A DNA stretch of 64,000 nt, from the IMG/VR virus record IMGVR_UViG_3300021091_000027, positions 1 through 64,000 of that record, one strand, 5' to 3'. This stretch comes from a virus. Positions within the stretch are counted from its first letter, which is position 1, and the number at the start of each line of letters is the position of its first letter. Shown here piece by piece: positions 44,486 through 53,284 of this stretch. The notes under the pieces were generated by a model, which saw nothing but the letters and a program-made list of their open reading frames with translations, was not told where the DNA came from and searched no databases. Made by a program: the position numbers and the translations under genes.

Positions 44486-47400
44486 ATGCGCATAGATAAT
44501 TATAATAGTACCAAACACGATATTTATACGTTTGATGAGACCTACCTGAGACTCATTAGCTGGGGGTTTGGCTCAGGTCCCATAATCCCTTGCGTTACAA
44601 CAGAGTATTCGTCTTATGTAAATTCCAGCGGTCAGACAATTCCAATTCCTCCCGGGGGGCCACTTCCTGATGGATTCATATTTAGACAGCACGCTCCAGT
44701 AATTGGGTATAACCCCGGAATGGTCTCTTTCCTGCAGTCAAGGGGAGTTGACGTACCTGATTTCAGCGGACTGCATGTTAGAAATAGAGGGTCAAATCTC
44801 AATAGGTTTGCGTTCAGATCTGATAGCGGCTTCATACAGGGTGAACCTTTCTGGATCCTTGCCGATAATGGAAACATTCAGAATCCGACTAACGGAATGT
44901 ATGCCGAAAATCCTATTTTTAATCCCCTTGATCACAACAATTGGAACAATGGGGTGCCGCCATTCTGCATGGTGTCTCCGAAGCACTTTCTTGGATGTAA
45001 CCACTTTGTAGGACCTGAAAATAATACAAATCAAACTATACGACTTTTAAAAAAAAATGGTGACATAGTTAATAGGGAAGGTCAATTCATATCTAGATAT
45101 GAGGATGCTAATTTATATAGACTGCTAATTCCACTTACTGAGGAAGAGCAACAACAAATTAATTGCTACGATATAGTTGACTTTAGAACTATTCCCCCTG
45201 AAGTAAAAATTTGGAGACAAGATTCAAACGGTAAATATTTAGTATATACTGTTACTCAAGGTAGCAGTTACTATTCGTCGTCTGGTTTCTCTGGATATTC
45301 GCCTATATTATATAGGCCATATCAAGACCATTCTGGAGAATTTCCAGTTCCCTGGAACCCGCCAAATACACCTTCATGGTATTCAGGTTTAGGTTTTGTT
45401 TGGAATGGTGACAGCGGAAGCCCGCTACTGCTTACTGCAAATGGAAAAACTTATTTATATGGCTTTAGTAATGGCATTATTGACTCCTTTGCCAAAAATA
45501 CTCCGCAAACTGATTGGCTATTAGGAGCGTTGGAGCAAGACGGGGTGGTAAAAAAGCTTGTAAATGCTGAAGAAGGTGGCCAGCTTATTAAATTACCTAC
45601 AGCCTATAAGGCTGGATTTTTAGAGGAAGCAGAATCTAGCGGTCTTCCATTTATAGTTAAAAATCCAAATGGAAATCCCGCTATAGTAAGTGTAAAACTT
45701 TCTGGAGAGTACAACGTATACCCCGGAGAACAGGTTTATCTTAACGACATAGAGATATCTAGTATCTTTAACACTTCAATAGATACGTCTTCTACTGAAG
45801 AAGGTTTGGTCTTTTATATACTTACATGCAACGTATACGCTGGCGATAGATTATTGATAAGTAAATCAGACTTTCAATCATCAGGAGCTTACACGGCAAA
45901 GATTGTAAATATTGGAAAATACAATCACCTTCAACTGAATATAGACGAAGGAAGGCTGGCATTGACAATAGTGTTTTTAAGTGTGCCGACGCTTGTTGAT
46001 TTTAGTCCAACAGATAACTTTCCGCTATCTCCCTTTTGCCTGGAACCTTACACTGGACAGGTATCGCTAAATTTACAAGATCGCAATATATCTACAGGAT
46101 TGTTAACTTTTTCTTCAGGATACAACTATCAATTAGATTATAAATCTGAAAATTTCACAGCAGTGAATTTTGCCGTATCAATAGGGGCTGGAGAGGGGCT
46201 GCAGCCTTGCGAAGATCTTATAGACGTACCTGGCTACCTTAGATCTATAAATGGAGTATCGCCAAACGATAGGGGCGATATAAAGTTGCAAGCCCCTTCG
46301 GAAGATTGTGTCAGTGTTGATACGGGGTACTCTGCTACGTCAGGAGGCAAAATAAAACTTGATTCTCACTGCGCCCCTTGCTGCAGATGCACCGACTATG
46401 AGAATTCATCGGACTACATAAAAGGCGTAGCGGTAAAGTACAGCGAGCTCGTAAAGCAATATAACGCTCTTGTATCCATTTATAATAATGTTCAAACTAA
46501 TTTTGAAGATAGTTTACGCTCCTGTCCAACTCAAGGAAAGCTGAATTCCAGATTTAGAATGTGGCCTCAGCAGAACTTTAAAGTTCAAGTGCAGGCCATG
46601 GTAGAAAATAATACTAATACGCCAACGATAATCAAGAAACTTAAACTTGAGTTAAGTTTAAGCCTTTACAATCCAATATCGGCGGTAGATCCGGAAACAA
46701 ATGCTACGTATCAGATGGATGAAAATGATTCTGTGGCCGCAGTACCGCTTGAGGATGCGTCGTATTTGTACTACAAGAATCTGAATCCAGTATCGCAGGG
46801 CTTCACATTTAGCGTACCGAACTCTGGATCACTTAAATTCGAGGCCGATTTGACTCAATCTGGAATGCCTGTTCCTGGCGGACCCCCAGGGCAAAGTCCT
46901 TATATAACTCCGCCATGTAGCGGGTATGCCATGATAACTGGTGGCTTTGTTATAGTTGATCCTCTGTTTAGAAAGATAGTATCGCTTAATTACAGATCAG
47001 GACTTAACATAAAATTAAATATACTATTTAAATACACTGGAACGGCTCAAGATGAGGATCCATGTAATAATCCGGACGAAGCGGAACATTTGCTAGTTCC
47101 AGCGGGAGGAGTGGAAAAGTCCATAACAATACGGCCTAATAAAAGTTCGGTTAATCCATGCGATTCAATACAGCCTAGCACAATAGCTCAATCTGTAAAT
47201 GAAGAAAATAATATTTTATTTAATTTAAACTTACCTCAAGTAACCTATGGTACCGGCCAGGTAACGATCACCTATAAATCCTTGACAGATGCAGGCTGGC
47301 AAGAGTTTTCCTCGTCTACTGTTAATATAAGTACCGGAAACGCAGGAACTCAGACAATTTCTTTAGGAGGCCTTCCAGAGAACTTAGGAAGTGGAAATCA

Positions 47401-47533
47401 CCAGGTATTGATATCCTATGTACCTGAAGCTGGTGCTAGGCTGTACACAAAGTGCGTGAGATCAGACGATTCAAATGATGTGGCGGAAATACCTGTAGCT
47501 CCATTTCAGGTAGGCAAAGCCTTTAATTTGTAA
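44486..47533 (+). CDS. Attachment protein with trypsin-like serine protease domain
   Basis: A 1015-residue protein. Residues of about 100-350 look like a chymotrypsin-fold (S1/PA clan) protease: VSPKHFLGCNHF supplies the His (H173), RYEDANLYRLLIPL the Asp (D207), and WNGDSGSPLLL the Ser (S310) in the classic GDSGSP motif, followed by a strand LYGFSNG. Next come beta domains, a motif SINGVSPNDRGDIKLQ (about 585-600), a CAPCCRC cluster with a coiled coil, and C-terminal beta domains. The second half resembles paralogue 1. The protease could cut host surface proteins during adsorption or process virion proteins. Substrate and activity are unknown. Confidence 0.7.
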   Translation: MRIDNYNSTKHDIYTFDETYLRLISWGFGSGPIIPCVTTEYSSYVNSSGQTIPIPPGGPLPDGFIFRQHAPVIGYNPGMVSFLQSRGVDVPDFSGLHVRNRGSNLNRFAFRSDSGFIQGEPFWILADNGNIQNPTNGMYAENPIFNPLDHNNWNNGVPPFCMVSPKHFLGCNHFVGPENNTNQTIRLLKKNGDIVNREGQFISRYEDANLYRLLIPLTEEEQQQINCYDIVDFRTIPPEVKIWRQDSNGKYLVYTVTQGSSYYSSSGFSGYSPILYRPYQDHSGEFPVPWNPPNTPSWYSGLGFVWNGDSGSPLLLTANGKTYLYGFSNGIIDSFAKNTPQTDWLLGALEQDGVVKKLVNAEEGGQLIKLPTAYKAGFLEEAESSGLPFIVKNPNGNPAIVSVKLSGEYNVYPGEQVYLNDIEISSIFNTSIDTSSTEEGLVFYILTCNVYAGDRLLISKSDFQSSGAYTAKIVNIGKYNHLQLNIDEGRLALTIVFLSVPTLVDFSPTDNFPLSPFCLEPYTGQVSLNLQDRNISTGLLTFSSGYNYQLDYKSENFTAVNFAVSIGAGEGLQPCEDLIDVPGYLRSINGVSPNDRGDIKLQAPSEDCVSVDTGYSATSGGKIKLDSHCAPCCRCTDYENSSDYIKGVAVKYSELVKQYNALVSIYNNVQTNFEDSLRSCPTQGKLNSRFRMWPQQNFKVQVQAMVENNTNTPTIIKKLKLELSLSLYNPISAVDPETNATYQMDENDSVAAVPLEDASYLYYKNLNPVSQGFTFSVPNSGSLKFEADLTQSGMPVPGGPPGQSPYITPPCSGYAMITGGFVIVDPLFRKIVSLNYRSGLNIKLNILFKYTGTAQDEDPCNNPDEAEHLLVPAGGVEKSITIRPNKSSVNPCDSIQPSTIAQSVNEENNILFNLNLPQVTYGTGQVTITYKSLTDAGWQEFSSSTVNISTGNAGTQTISLGGLPENLGSGNHQVLISYVPEAGARLYTKCVRSDDSNDVAEIPVAPFQVGKAFNL

Positions 47534-47541
47534 GGAATCAT

Positions 47542-49101
47542 ATGAGAGTAGTAACCAGAGATTTTCTAAACGATAACGAGTTTAAATCGTATCCTATAGA
47601 TATAAGGGCTACCTACGAGCCCTATTACTCTACTGATAAAGTCTCCAGCATAAATTGTCTCCTTACGGATATGTCTATAACTATTCCGGAAAGTGCAGCG
47701 GCTTGCATATTTATAGCAAACATTTCAATAACCCGATCTCTAATATCTATGACTATAATGGGATCTAAGTCTCATCCCTTTTCCGATAATGCGCCGGATG
47801 CCGACGACTACTCCTTGGAGTACTCCATGCTTGGATCCTACGTTGTCGCCACTGTAGAAACTCGTAGACAAACAAATATGAATGGGGTTACCGTTGCTAT
47901 ATCTCCAAAAATTCCAGGAGTCGGTGGATGGATAACCTTTGGATCTGGGGCCTCTAAGGAAGGCGTTTGGATATTTCAAGGGCCTAGCAGTTCTATGATT
48001 TCAGATTTTTGCATAACCAAATACTCCTATGGAGGTGTGACCACTATTGGAAGATTGGGGTATGACACAGTTTTGGATGGCAGAGTCGAAATGACTGGGC
48101 AAAACGGAATTGAAATACAGCCGGATTCCGATAAGAATGAAATAATAATACGGTTCTCTGGAACATCCAACGAAATAAAACAATCCTTGAGACAATATTC
48201 AGGTGCATGTGGCGGCAGACCTGAATCTGAAACGTGCAGTTTCAGCCCCATAAAAACTATAAATGGGATAAGACCAGAAGGATTAAATTCTGAGATAGTG
48301 CTGGTATTGGATCGTCCACTTTATGCAACCATAACTAACCAGCAGACTGAAAGAGAGAATTTCAAGATATCCTCGGATATTCCATTGGAATCTTTCTGCA
48401 AGGGCAGAATATCCATACCTGAAAGTTGTGCCTCCTCTCAAAGTCTTACAAATATTTTAAAGCAGGCATTCAACGAGACTACAAGTCAGATAGTCCCCGA
48501 TCCATCCATAAAATTGGTATTTGAGGTTCATAGCACAGGGGCACATGTCTTTACTATATTCAATTATAGCCATCAAAATCCATTGAATGCAGGACAAGCC
48601 ATATTCAAGTCTAATGGCAGCGTCAATGTGTTGGGGGAGTCGCTGAATGAGTTGGTTATTGACATGGCTCTTGGAGAGTGGCAAATGTATGGGGTGTCCG
48701 GAGTAAGCATGACTTTATTCGGATCCCTACTGAATAATCTAAGAGCTTTCAAAGAAATTACATATCAGGGGATTACATATCAGGTGTATATTGGCATAGC
48801 TACGGTCTATGATCTGCAGGAAGTGTATGCCGTGGATGTAATTATATCTGCCCCAGACTCATTTGAGGAGGCTGGAAAATATGTTCGTATAGCACATTCT
48901 AGATATGTGCATTCAAATAATCCAGAATACTCCCTTGAATTGAGAGGAACTGGAAATTCTTGGATACTGTCTAAAAATGGAATGTTGTTAGGGGCTGGAA
49001 CGCTAGATGACCAAGGATTCGATTCTAAAGTTCAGTCATACGTTCGTACCAATGGCGAGTCTGCGATAAGAAGTTTGGCTATTAGGAAGGCTGCAGAATG
49101 A
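47542..49101 (+). CDS. Attachment-region paralogue 3
   Basis: A 519-residue protein with an AAGGAA ribosome site. The N-terminus NDNEFKSYPID is a variant of the YPL signature. A motif IKTINGIRPEGLNSEIVL lies at about 238-255, after a cysteine pair (CGGRPESETCSF). The C-terminal about 230 residues form a separate beta/alpha domain (IKLVFEVHSTGAHVFTIFNY; LELRGTGNSWILSKNG) that may bind receptor. It is coupled to the next gene by ATGA. The fibre role is inferred. Confidence 0.6.
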   Translation: MRVVTRDFLNDNEFKSYPIDIRATYEPYYSTDKVSSINCLLTDMSITIPESAAACIFIANISITRSLISMTIMGSKSHPFSDNAPDADDYSLEYSMLGSYVVATVETRRQTNMNGVTVAISPKIPGVGGWITFGSGASKEGVWIFQGPSSSMISDFCITKYSYGGVTTIGRLGYDTVLDGRVEMTGQNGIEIQPDSDKNEIIIRFSGTSNEIKQSLRQYSGACGGRPESETCSFSPIKTINGIRPEGLNSEIVLVLDRPLYATITNQQTERENFKISSDIPLESFCKGRISIPESCASSQSLTNILKQAFNETTSQIVPDPSIKLVFEVHSTGAHVFTIFNYSHQNPLNAGQAIFKSNGSVNVLGESLNELVIDMALGEWQMYGVSGVSMTLFGSLLNNLRAFKEITYQGITYQVYIGIATVYDLQEVYAVDVIISAPDSFEEAGKYVRIAHSRYVHSNNPEYSLELRGTGNSWILSKNGMLLGAGTLDDQGFDSKVQSYVRTNGESAIRSLAIRKAAE

Positions 49102-49973
49102 ATTCATTAAATAACTTAGGGTGGAGAAACCTTAATTCAATGAGGAATTACCCTTTCACCGATTCCTCAACTTTATCTATGAATAGTTTATTTCTGCCCC
49201 AAACATGGATACTGGATGCTAGAGTTTATTGCAACAACTCTTATGAAGCAACGGAGACTCCATATATATCTAAGATTATAAAGACAGAGCTATTAATATC
49301 ATTAGTTATATCTTCATCAAATGGCGAAGAGATCGGAGAAGCCAAAGTATTCTTAAATAAGACTGATGACTCAATTAAAATCGCAGATTCAAAAGGATTT
49401 ACAAATGGATGTATAGTTATAGATCCAAATAGTACAGCTTTGGCTCAAGCCTTGCCTGATGGTGAAACCGAATTAGTTCCATCAGTAGCTAGATTTTTAC
49501 CACATGTATGTCAATACTTGCCAGGTCCGCAAGTTCAAAGTATAAATGGAAAACATGGAAATATTGAATTAGTAGCAGAAGTTGGAGTAAAGCTTACTGC
49601 TGTTTCACATGAGAGCAGCTCATCCACCGAACATACGAGCACTATAAGAATAGATTTGATAGGAGATCCTCATTTTACTAGATATAACTGTATAACAGGC
49701 GCAAACGATCAGACAGATGACATATTTGAGTTAAGTTCAAGATTTTTGAAGAGATTAAAAGTTTTGCATTATGTAAAAAGTCCAAGTACCGGACAAATTA
49801 CTGGGCCGTATAAAAGTTCGCTAAAGAGGAAAAAGAACGGATCGATAATGCTGGCTCTATCCACTCCATTGAGCGATCCTAGCGGTACTACTGTTGAAAT
49901 AAGAGAAGCAAGACCTTCTTTTAGAATTCAAGTATCAGATAACAAAATAACTCTAAATTTAGCAGGTGCATAA
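49098..49973 (+). CDS. Attachment-region paralogue 4
   Basis: A 291-residue protein. The N-terminus LNSMRNYPFTDSSTLSMNSL is very close to that of paralogue 1 (LLRNYPLSQSATLKSIDSS). A shortened motif VQSINGKHGNIELVAE lies at about 146-160. The C-terminus is a basic beta segment (YKSSLKRKKNGSIMLALST). No Cys cluster or coiled coil is kept. Its last base is shared with the next ATG. Confidence 0.6.
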   Translation: MNSLNNLGWRNLNSMRNYPFTDSSTLSMNSLFLPQTWILDARVYCNNSYEATETPYISKIIKTELLISLVISSSNGEEIGEAKVFLNKTDDSIKIADSKGFTNGCIVIDPNSTALAQALPDGETELVPSVARFLPHVCQYLPGPQVQSINGKHGNIELVAEVGVKLTAVSHESSSSTEHTSTIRIDLIGDPHFTRYNCITGANDQTDDIFELSSRFLKRLKVLHYVKSPSTGQITGPYKSSLKRKKNGSIMLALSTPLSDPSGTTVEIREARPSFRIQVSDNKITLNLAGA

Positions 49974-50944
49974 TGTATGAATATTTTAAGACAGTAAGCT
50001 ATCCATTAAAGGAATTTAACTCGGATTACTTTTCGGAGAATCAAAATGATGCTATAAAATCTACGATAGTAGATTTTGGCATCAATATATACGGTTTATC
50101 GCCAGAACTTGAAAATCTTATAATTGGGACACCTAGGATATTTTTAACAGAAATTGGATCCTCCGACTCCTATTCTTTAATACTTAAATTACAATTAATG
50201 ATAACAATCGACGACTTAGACTTCTCTTTAGCTGGCGGGGACTTATCAGTTTCTACAGATACTCACCCAGCAAATGAAGAATTTATTAGAGTTTATTTTG
50301 ATAGTGAGGACTTTGAATCGCCCGGCTTTATTATTGATGGATTTCTGTGCTTAAATAATTACTCAAAATTAATTAGAGTATTAGATGGAACAATCTTTAA
50401 TCCTCCAAATATGGAATTTGAGCCTACAACTATAAATTTCTTTTCTAGGCATAGGGTAAATAGTATAACTTGTAAAAACTCAAAGCCTCTAATAATGCAA
50501 AAAGCTAATGAGCTGATACACCAACCTCCACAGGATCCGGTATTTGGAGATATAAAGCTAGTGCCCGGAAATAATTGCACTATATCTGTGCGACCTCAAA
50601 CTAATACAGTAATTATAGGGGCAGTTTTAAATGCTAATGACACCCCCGAAGAAATCTGCGGAGTGTGGAAAGATAAAATTTCAGGTACAGGTTCAAAAGA
50701 TTTACTTTGTAGTGAAGTTGTGTATTCTATAGCTGGCGCAAAGCCAGATAATTTTGGCAATATTGAAATACAGGCAAATACGCCTCTTAGTGTTAACGCT
50801 TTAGTAAAAGATGATTTACCAACTCCATTTAAAACTTTTATAAACGGATCTAGTTCAGAGTTTTCCCCTATAATACACTATATATACATAGGGCTCCCCC
50901 AATCTAATGGGAATTCAAGTGTATTTGATTGTCAAACGGAGTAA
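49973..50944 (+). CDS. Attachment-region paralogue 5
   Basis: A 323-residue protein. The N-terminus KTVSYPLKEFNSDYF keeps the YPL signature. The motif VYSIAGAKPDNFGNIEIQ lies at about 252-268. The first half is beta/alpha with acidic surface segments. It starts on the last base of the preceding gene (taATG). It probably assembles with its paralogues, perhaps as a hetero-oligomeric fibre base. Confidence 0.58.
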   Translation: MYEYFKTVSYPLKEFNSDYFSENQNDAIKSTIVDFGINIYGLSPELENLIIGTPRIFLTEIGSSDSYSLILKLQLMITIDDLDFSLAGGDLSVSTDTHPANEEFIRVYFDSEDFESPGFIIDGFLCLNNYSKLIRVLDGTIFNPPNMEFEPTTINFFSRHRVNSITCKNSKPLIMQKANELIHQPPQDPVFGDIKLVPGNNCTISVRPQTNTVIIGAVLNANDTPEEICGVWKDKISGTGSKDLLCSEVVYSIAGAKPDNFGNIEIQANTPLSVNALVKDDLPTPFKTFINGSSSEFSPIIHYIYIGLPQSNGNSSVFDCQTE

Positions 50945-50953
50945 CTAGTTCCA

Positions 50954-52156
50954 ATGCCACTAGCTCTAGACTCATGCGTACCAATTAATCCAGTAGTATC
51001 TGGGACAACCTGCGTGACTAACGGAGAAGTAAGTTGCGACACTGGAATTATTCCAATTAAAAAATGTGGACCCGATCCTAACAATCCTACAGCAGAAATA
51101 AAATGCGTAAATGACATAGTCAGAAGACCTTGGCCTACTCCGCCACCTGCTGAAATAGGCTGCAATCCTCTAACGGTAAATATTGAAAATACAGTACCAG
51201 ACGAAGACGACCCCGATCAGACAATGAGGTTGGAGGGTAGCGTCGGTTATATATCTGGGGATGCCTGTTTGCCAAAGGTTAATCTAAAGCTAGTGGCTCC
51301 GCCCAGCATACTTATTGGGGGCGGATCTCCGAACGTATACGGATCAGGATACAATCTAAATGGGATTTGTCATCCAGTAGGGCCAACAAGTGAAGCTGAA
51401 TTTAAGACTCCTCAGCAGTTTTTGGGTAATGAAAGAAATGCTCACTTGTTTACGCCCACTAGCAACTTTCAAGAAGCTCAAAGCCGTTGTCAAGATTCAT
51501 GCGATAGAAGAAGCCGATATGGAGCCAGTGCGGCAAGGTTTAATATTATTGGACCTTTCTTAGCATCAATAACTTCACGTCAGGCTATCGGGCAAACAAC
51601 AATACCTTATACAAATGAAAACGGGGAATCAGTAACTGAGGTCGTAGTTTTTGCCTGGAGGTATGGCTTCAATGCCGAGCAATGCGTAATTGCAGGAAAC
51701 GCATGTCAATATCCTTGTGCACCTACAAATAGCTGGGCACAATATCCTAGTGATCTTGAGTACATGCTGGCATTTAATATAAAAGAAAATTTGGAAAATC
51801 CCTACAGCTCTGGAGATAAGATATACGGAGTGGGGGTCAATCTCAGCGACATGCTTAGTAAAGGATACAGACCTCAACCAATAATGTTAGGGGCAATGGT
51901 TATGGTGTATGGCTATATAAGTTGGGGCACAAGTATTGAATATCAGAGCAGCGGATCAGGAACTACATCTGAGGCAGATCCAACTACCTGCGACTGTCCA
52001 GTGGTGTGGTTTATAGATGAACAGAATGCTTTTGATGGACAATGCCGAGAAAGCGAAACTTCTGATGCTGTCCAAGCACTATCTAATCTACCTCAAAGAA
52101 ACGTAACTTCTGCAGGTATGTTCTTCGGAGTAAACGACAATGCCAATAGAGTTTAA
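50954..52156 (+). CDS. Cysteine-rich attachment-region protein
   Basis: A 400-residue protein with many cysteines, dense in the first 75 residues (DSCVPINPVVSGTTCVTNGE) and again in the middle (RCQDSCDRR, CVIAGNACQYPCAPTNSW) and near the C-terminus (TTCDCPVVWF). A large central alpha/beta region is rich in aromatic residues (IMLGAMVMVYGYISWGTSIE). No signal peptide is present. Disulfides would form only outside the cytoplasm or in the mature virion, so a cross-linked or metal-bound outer tail structure is possible. The 3' end overlaps the next gene by 17 nt. Confidence 0.55.
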   Translation: MPLALDSCVPINPVVSGTTCVTNGEVSCDTGIIPIKKCGPDPNNPTAEIKCVNDIVRRPWPTPPPAEIGCNPLTVNIENTVPDEDDPDQTMRLEGSVGYISGDACLPKVNLKLVAPPSILIGGGSPNVYGSGYNLNGICHPVGPTSEAEFKTPQQFLGNERNAHLFTPTSNFQEAQSRCQDSCDRRSRYGASAARFNIIGPFLASITSRQAIGQTTIPYTNENGESVTEVVVFAWRYGFNAEQCVIAGNACQYPCAPTNSWAQYPSDLEYMLAFNIKENLENPYSSGDKIYGVGVNLSDMLSKGYRPQPIMLGAMVMVYGYISWGTSIEYQSSGSGTTSEADPTTCDCPVVWFIDEQNAFDGQCRESETSDAVQALSNLPQRNVTSAGMFFGVNDNANRV

Positions 52157-52574
52157 AAGTGTTGTACATAGACACTCAATTCAAACTGGAATAGTTCCCA
52201 GTTCAACAGAGCTATATCCTGGCGAATTGGCACTTAATTTAATTGATCAAAAGTTATTTACTATGGGCGTCGGCGGAAACATAATAGATCTTACGTCGGC
52301 TAATTCGATGTTTTCTTTTTCCGGCGTTACAGCAGGAGCTGTGCTCATATATGACTCTGCTTCAAGTAGATTCATTTCAGAAGGCGGAGCAAGCTATATA
52401 AGAGCCGTAGCCGATGTACCAGCTAGAGACGCTATACTTCCTGAAAGAAGACAGGTAGGAATGTTGGTGTATGTCGTAGATGTCGGTAAATACTATACTC
52501 TTACAGATGGAATACTTAATACTGATTGGGTAGAGTTTGACGGAGTGCTAACAATGGATGGAGGGGTGTACTGA
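52140..52574 (+). CDS. Small fibre-type protein
   Basis: A 144-residue protein. The N-terminus (VVHRHSIQTGIVPSSTELYP with GELALNLIDQKLFT) is a fibre attachment module like that of the gene at 19241. The C-terminal half (AVADVPARDAILPERRQVGM; YYTLTDGILNTDWVEF) is a small beta domain common at fibre ends. This looks like a short, compact fibre or fibre adaptor. It overlaps its neighbours at both ends. Confidence 0.65.
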   Translation: MPIEFKSVVHRHSIQTGIVPSSTELYPGELALNLIDQKLFTMGVGGNIIDLTSANSMFSFSGVTAGAVLIYDSASSRFISEGGASYIRAVADVPARDAILPERRQVGMLVYVVDVGKYYTLTDGILNTDWVEFDGVLTMDGGVY

Positions 52575-52984
52575 TGGCAAGATTTTCTATAAGCTTTGCA
52601 ACAAATGTCATGTATGAGGCTGACAAAGATCCTGTATACAGGGTGAGGGTATCCACTGGGCTGCAGGAGCCTGCAAACTTTTCCGCAATTGATTCAAATT
52701 TATTGGTTATAAGTAGAAATAAAAATAGCGATAGCGACTACGTAGATACGTTTTACGGAATAATTAAGCCTTCCGACTTTGCGGCAATGAGTAAAAACAA
52801 ACCTAAGCCTGGAGTAAATTTCTACAGGGCTGCTGAATGGAATTTAATATTCTATAATTTAAAAACCATGAATGAAGCAATTACTCTAATGAAAAAGCAG
52901 ATTGATATACTGGCAGAGGACATGACGGTTTTCTTTAGAGAGCAAAATAATCGCTACGAAACACACATATCGACCTCATTTTAA
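52574..52984 (+). CDS. Small tail-region protein, unknown function
   Basis: A 136-residue protein; its ATG overlaps the previous stop (TGATG). The N-terminal half is beta-rich with an Ig-like feel (KDPVYRVRVSTGLQEPANFS), the C-terminal half a long helix (EWNLIFYNLKTMNEAITLMK). A fibre-linked structural or assembly role is likely from context. Not recognised. Confidence 0.5.
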   Translation: MARFSISFATNVMYEADKDPVYRVRVSTGLQEPANFSAIDSNLLVISRNKNSDSDYVDTFYGIIKPSDFAAMSKNKPKPGVNFYRAAEWNLIFYNLKTMNEAITLMKKQIDILAEDMTVFFREQNNRYETHISTSF

Positions 52985-52996
52985 TAGGGTATTTTC

Positions 52997-53284
52997 ATGG
53001 AAAAAAAATTTGCAATGACGTACGCTACCATAAACGCTCTTCTTAATAACGAAGAGGTAAGACAGATAAGCCCCTTGATTAAAAATGCTTATGATGTTGT
53101 AAACTCAGATATAACATCATCTGGGTGTTCATCTTGTGCTAAAAGAAAGAAGCTGAATGATGCTGCAATTTCGCTTTTAAGCCAACTTCAAAGCGCCTCA
53201 GACATGGAGTTAGATAGAATAAAGAAAGCCCTAGGTGTAGATAAACTAGTGTTTGCAAGTGGGTTTAAGGCTATCGAGCGGTGA
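52997..53284 (+). CDS. Small helical protein with CxxC motif
   Basis: A 95-residue helical protein with a central SSGCSSCAKRKK segment. The single CxxC followed by basic residues could be a redox or metal site. It is the immediate neighbour of a 51-cysteine protein, so an assembly or thiol-handling role is imaginable, but that is speculation. It is coupled to the next gene by overlap. Confidence 0.5.
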   Translation: MEKKFAMTYATINALLNNEEVRQISPLIKNAYDVVNSDITSSGCSSCAKRKKLNDAAISLLSQLQSASDMELDRIKKALGVDKLVFASGFKAIER

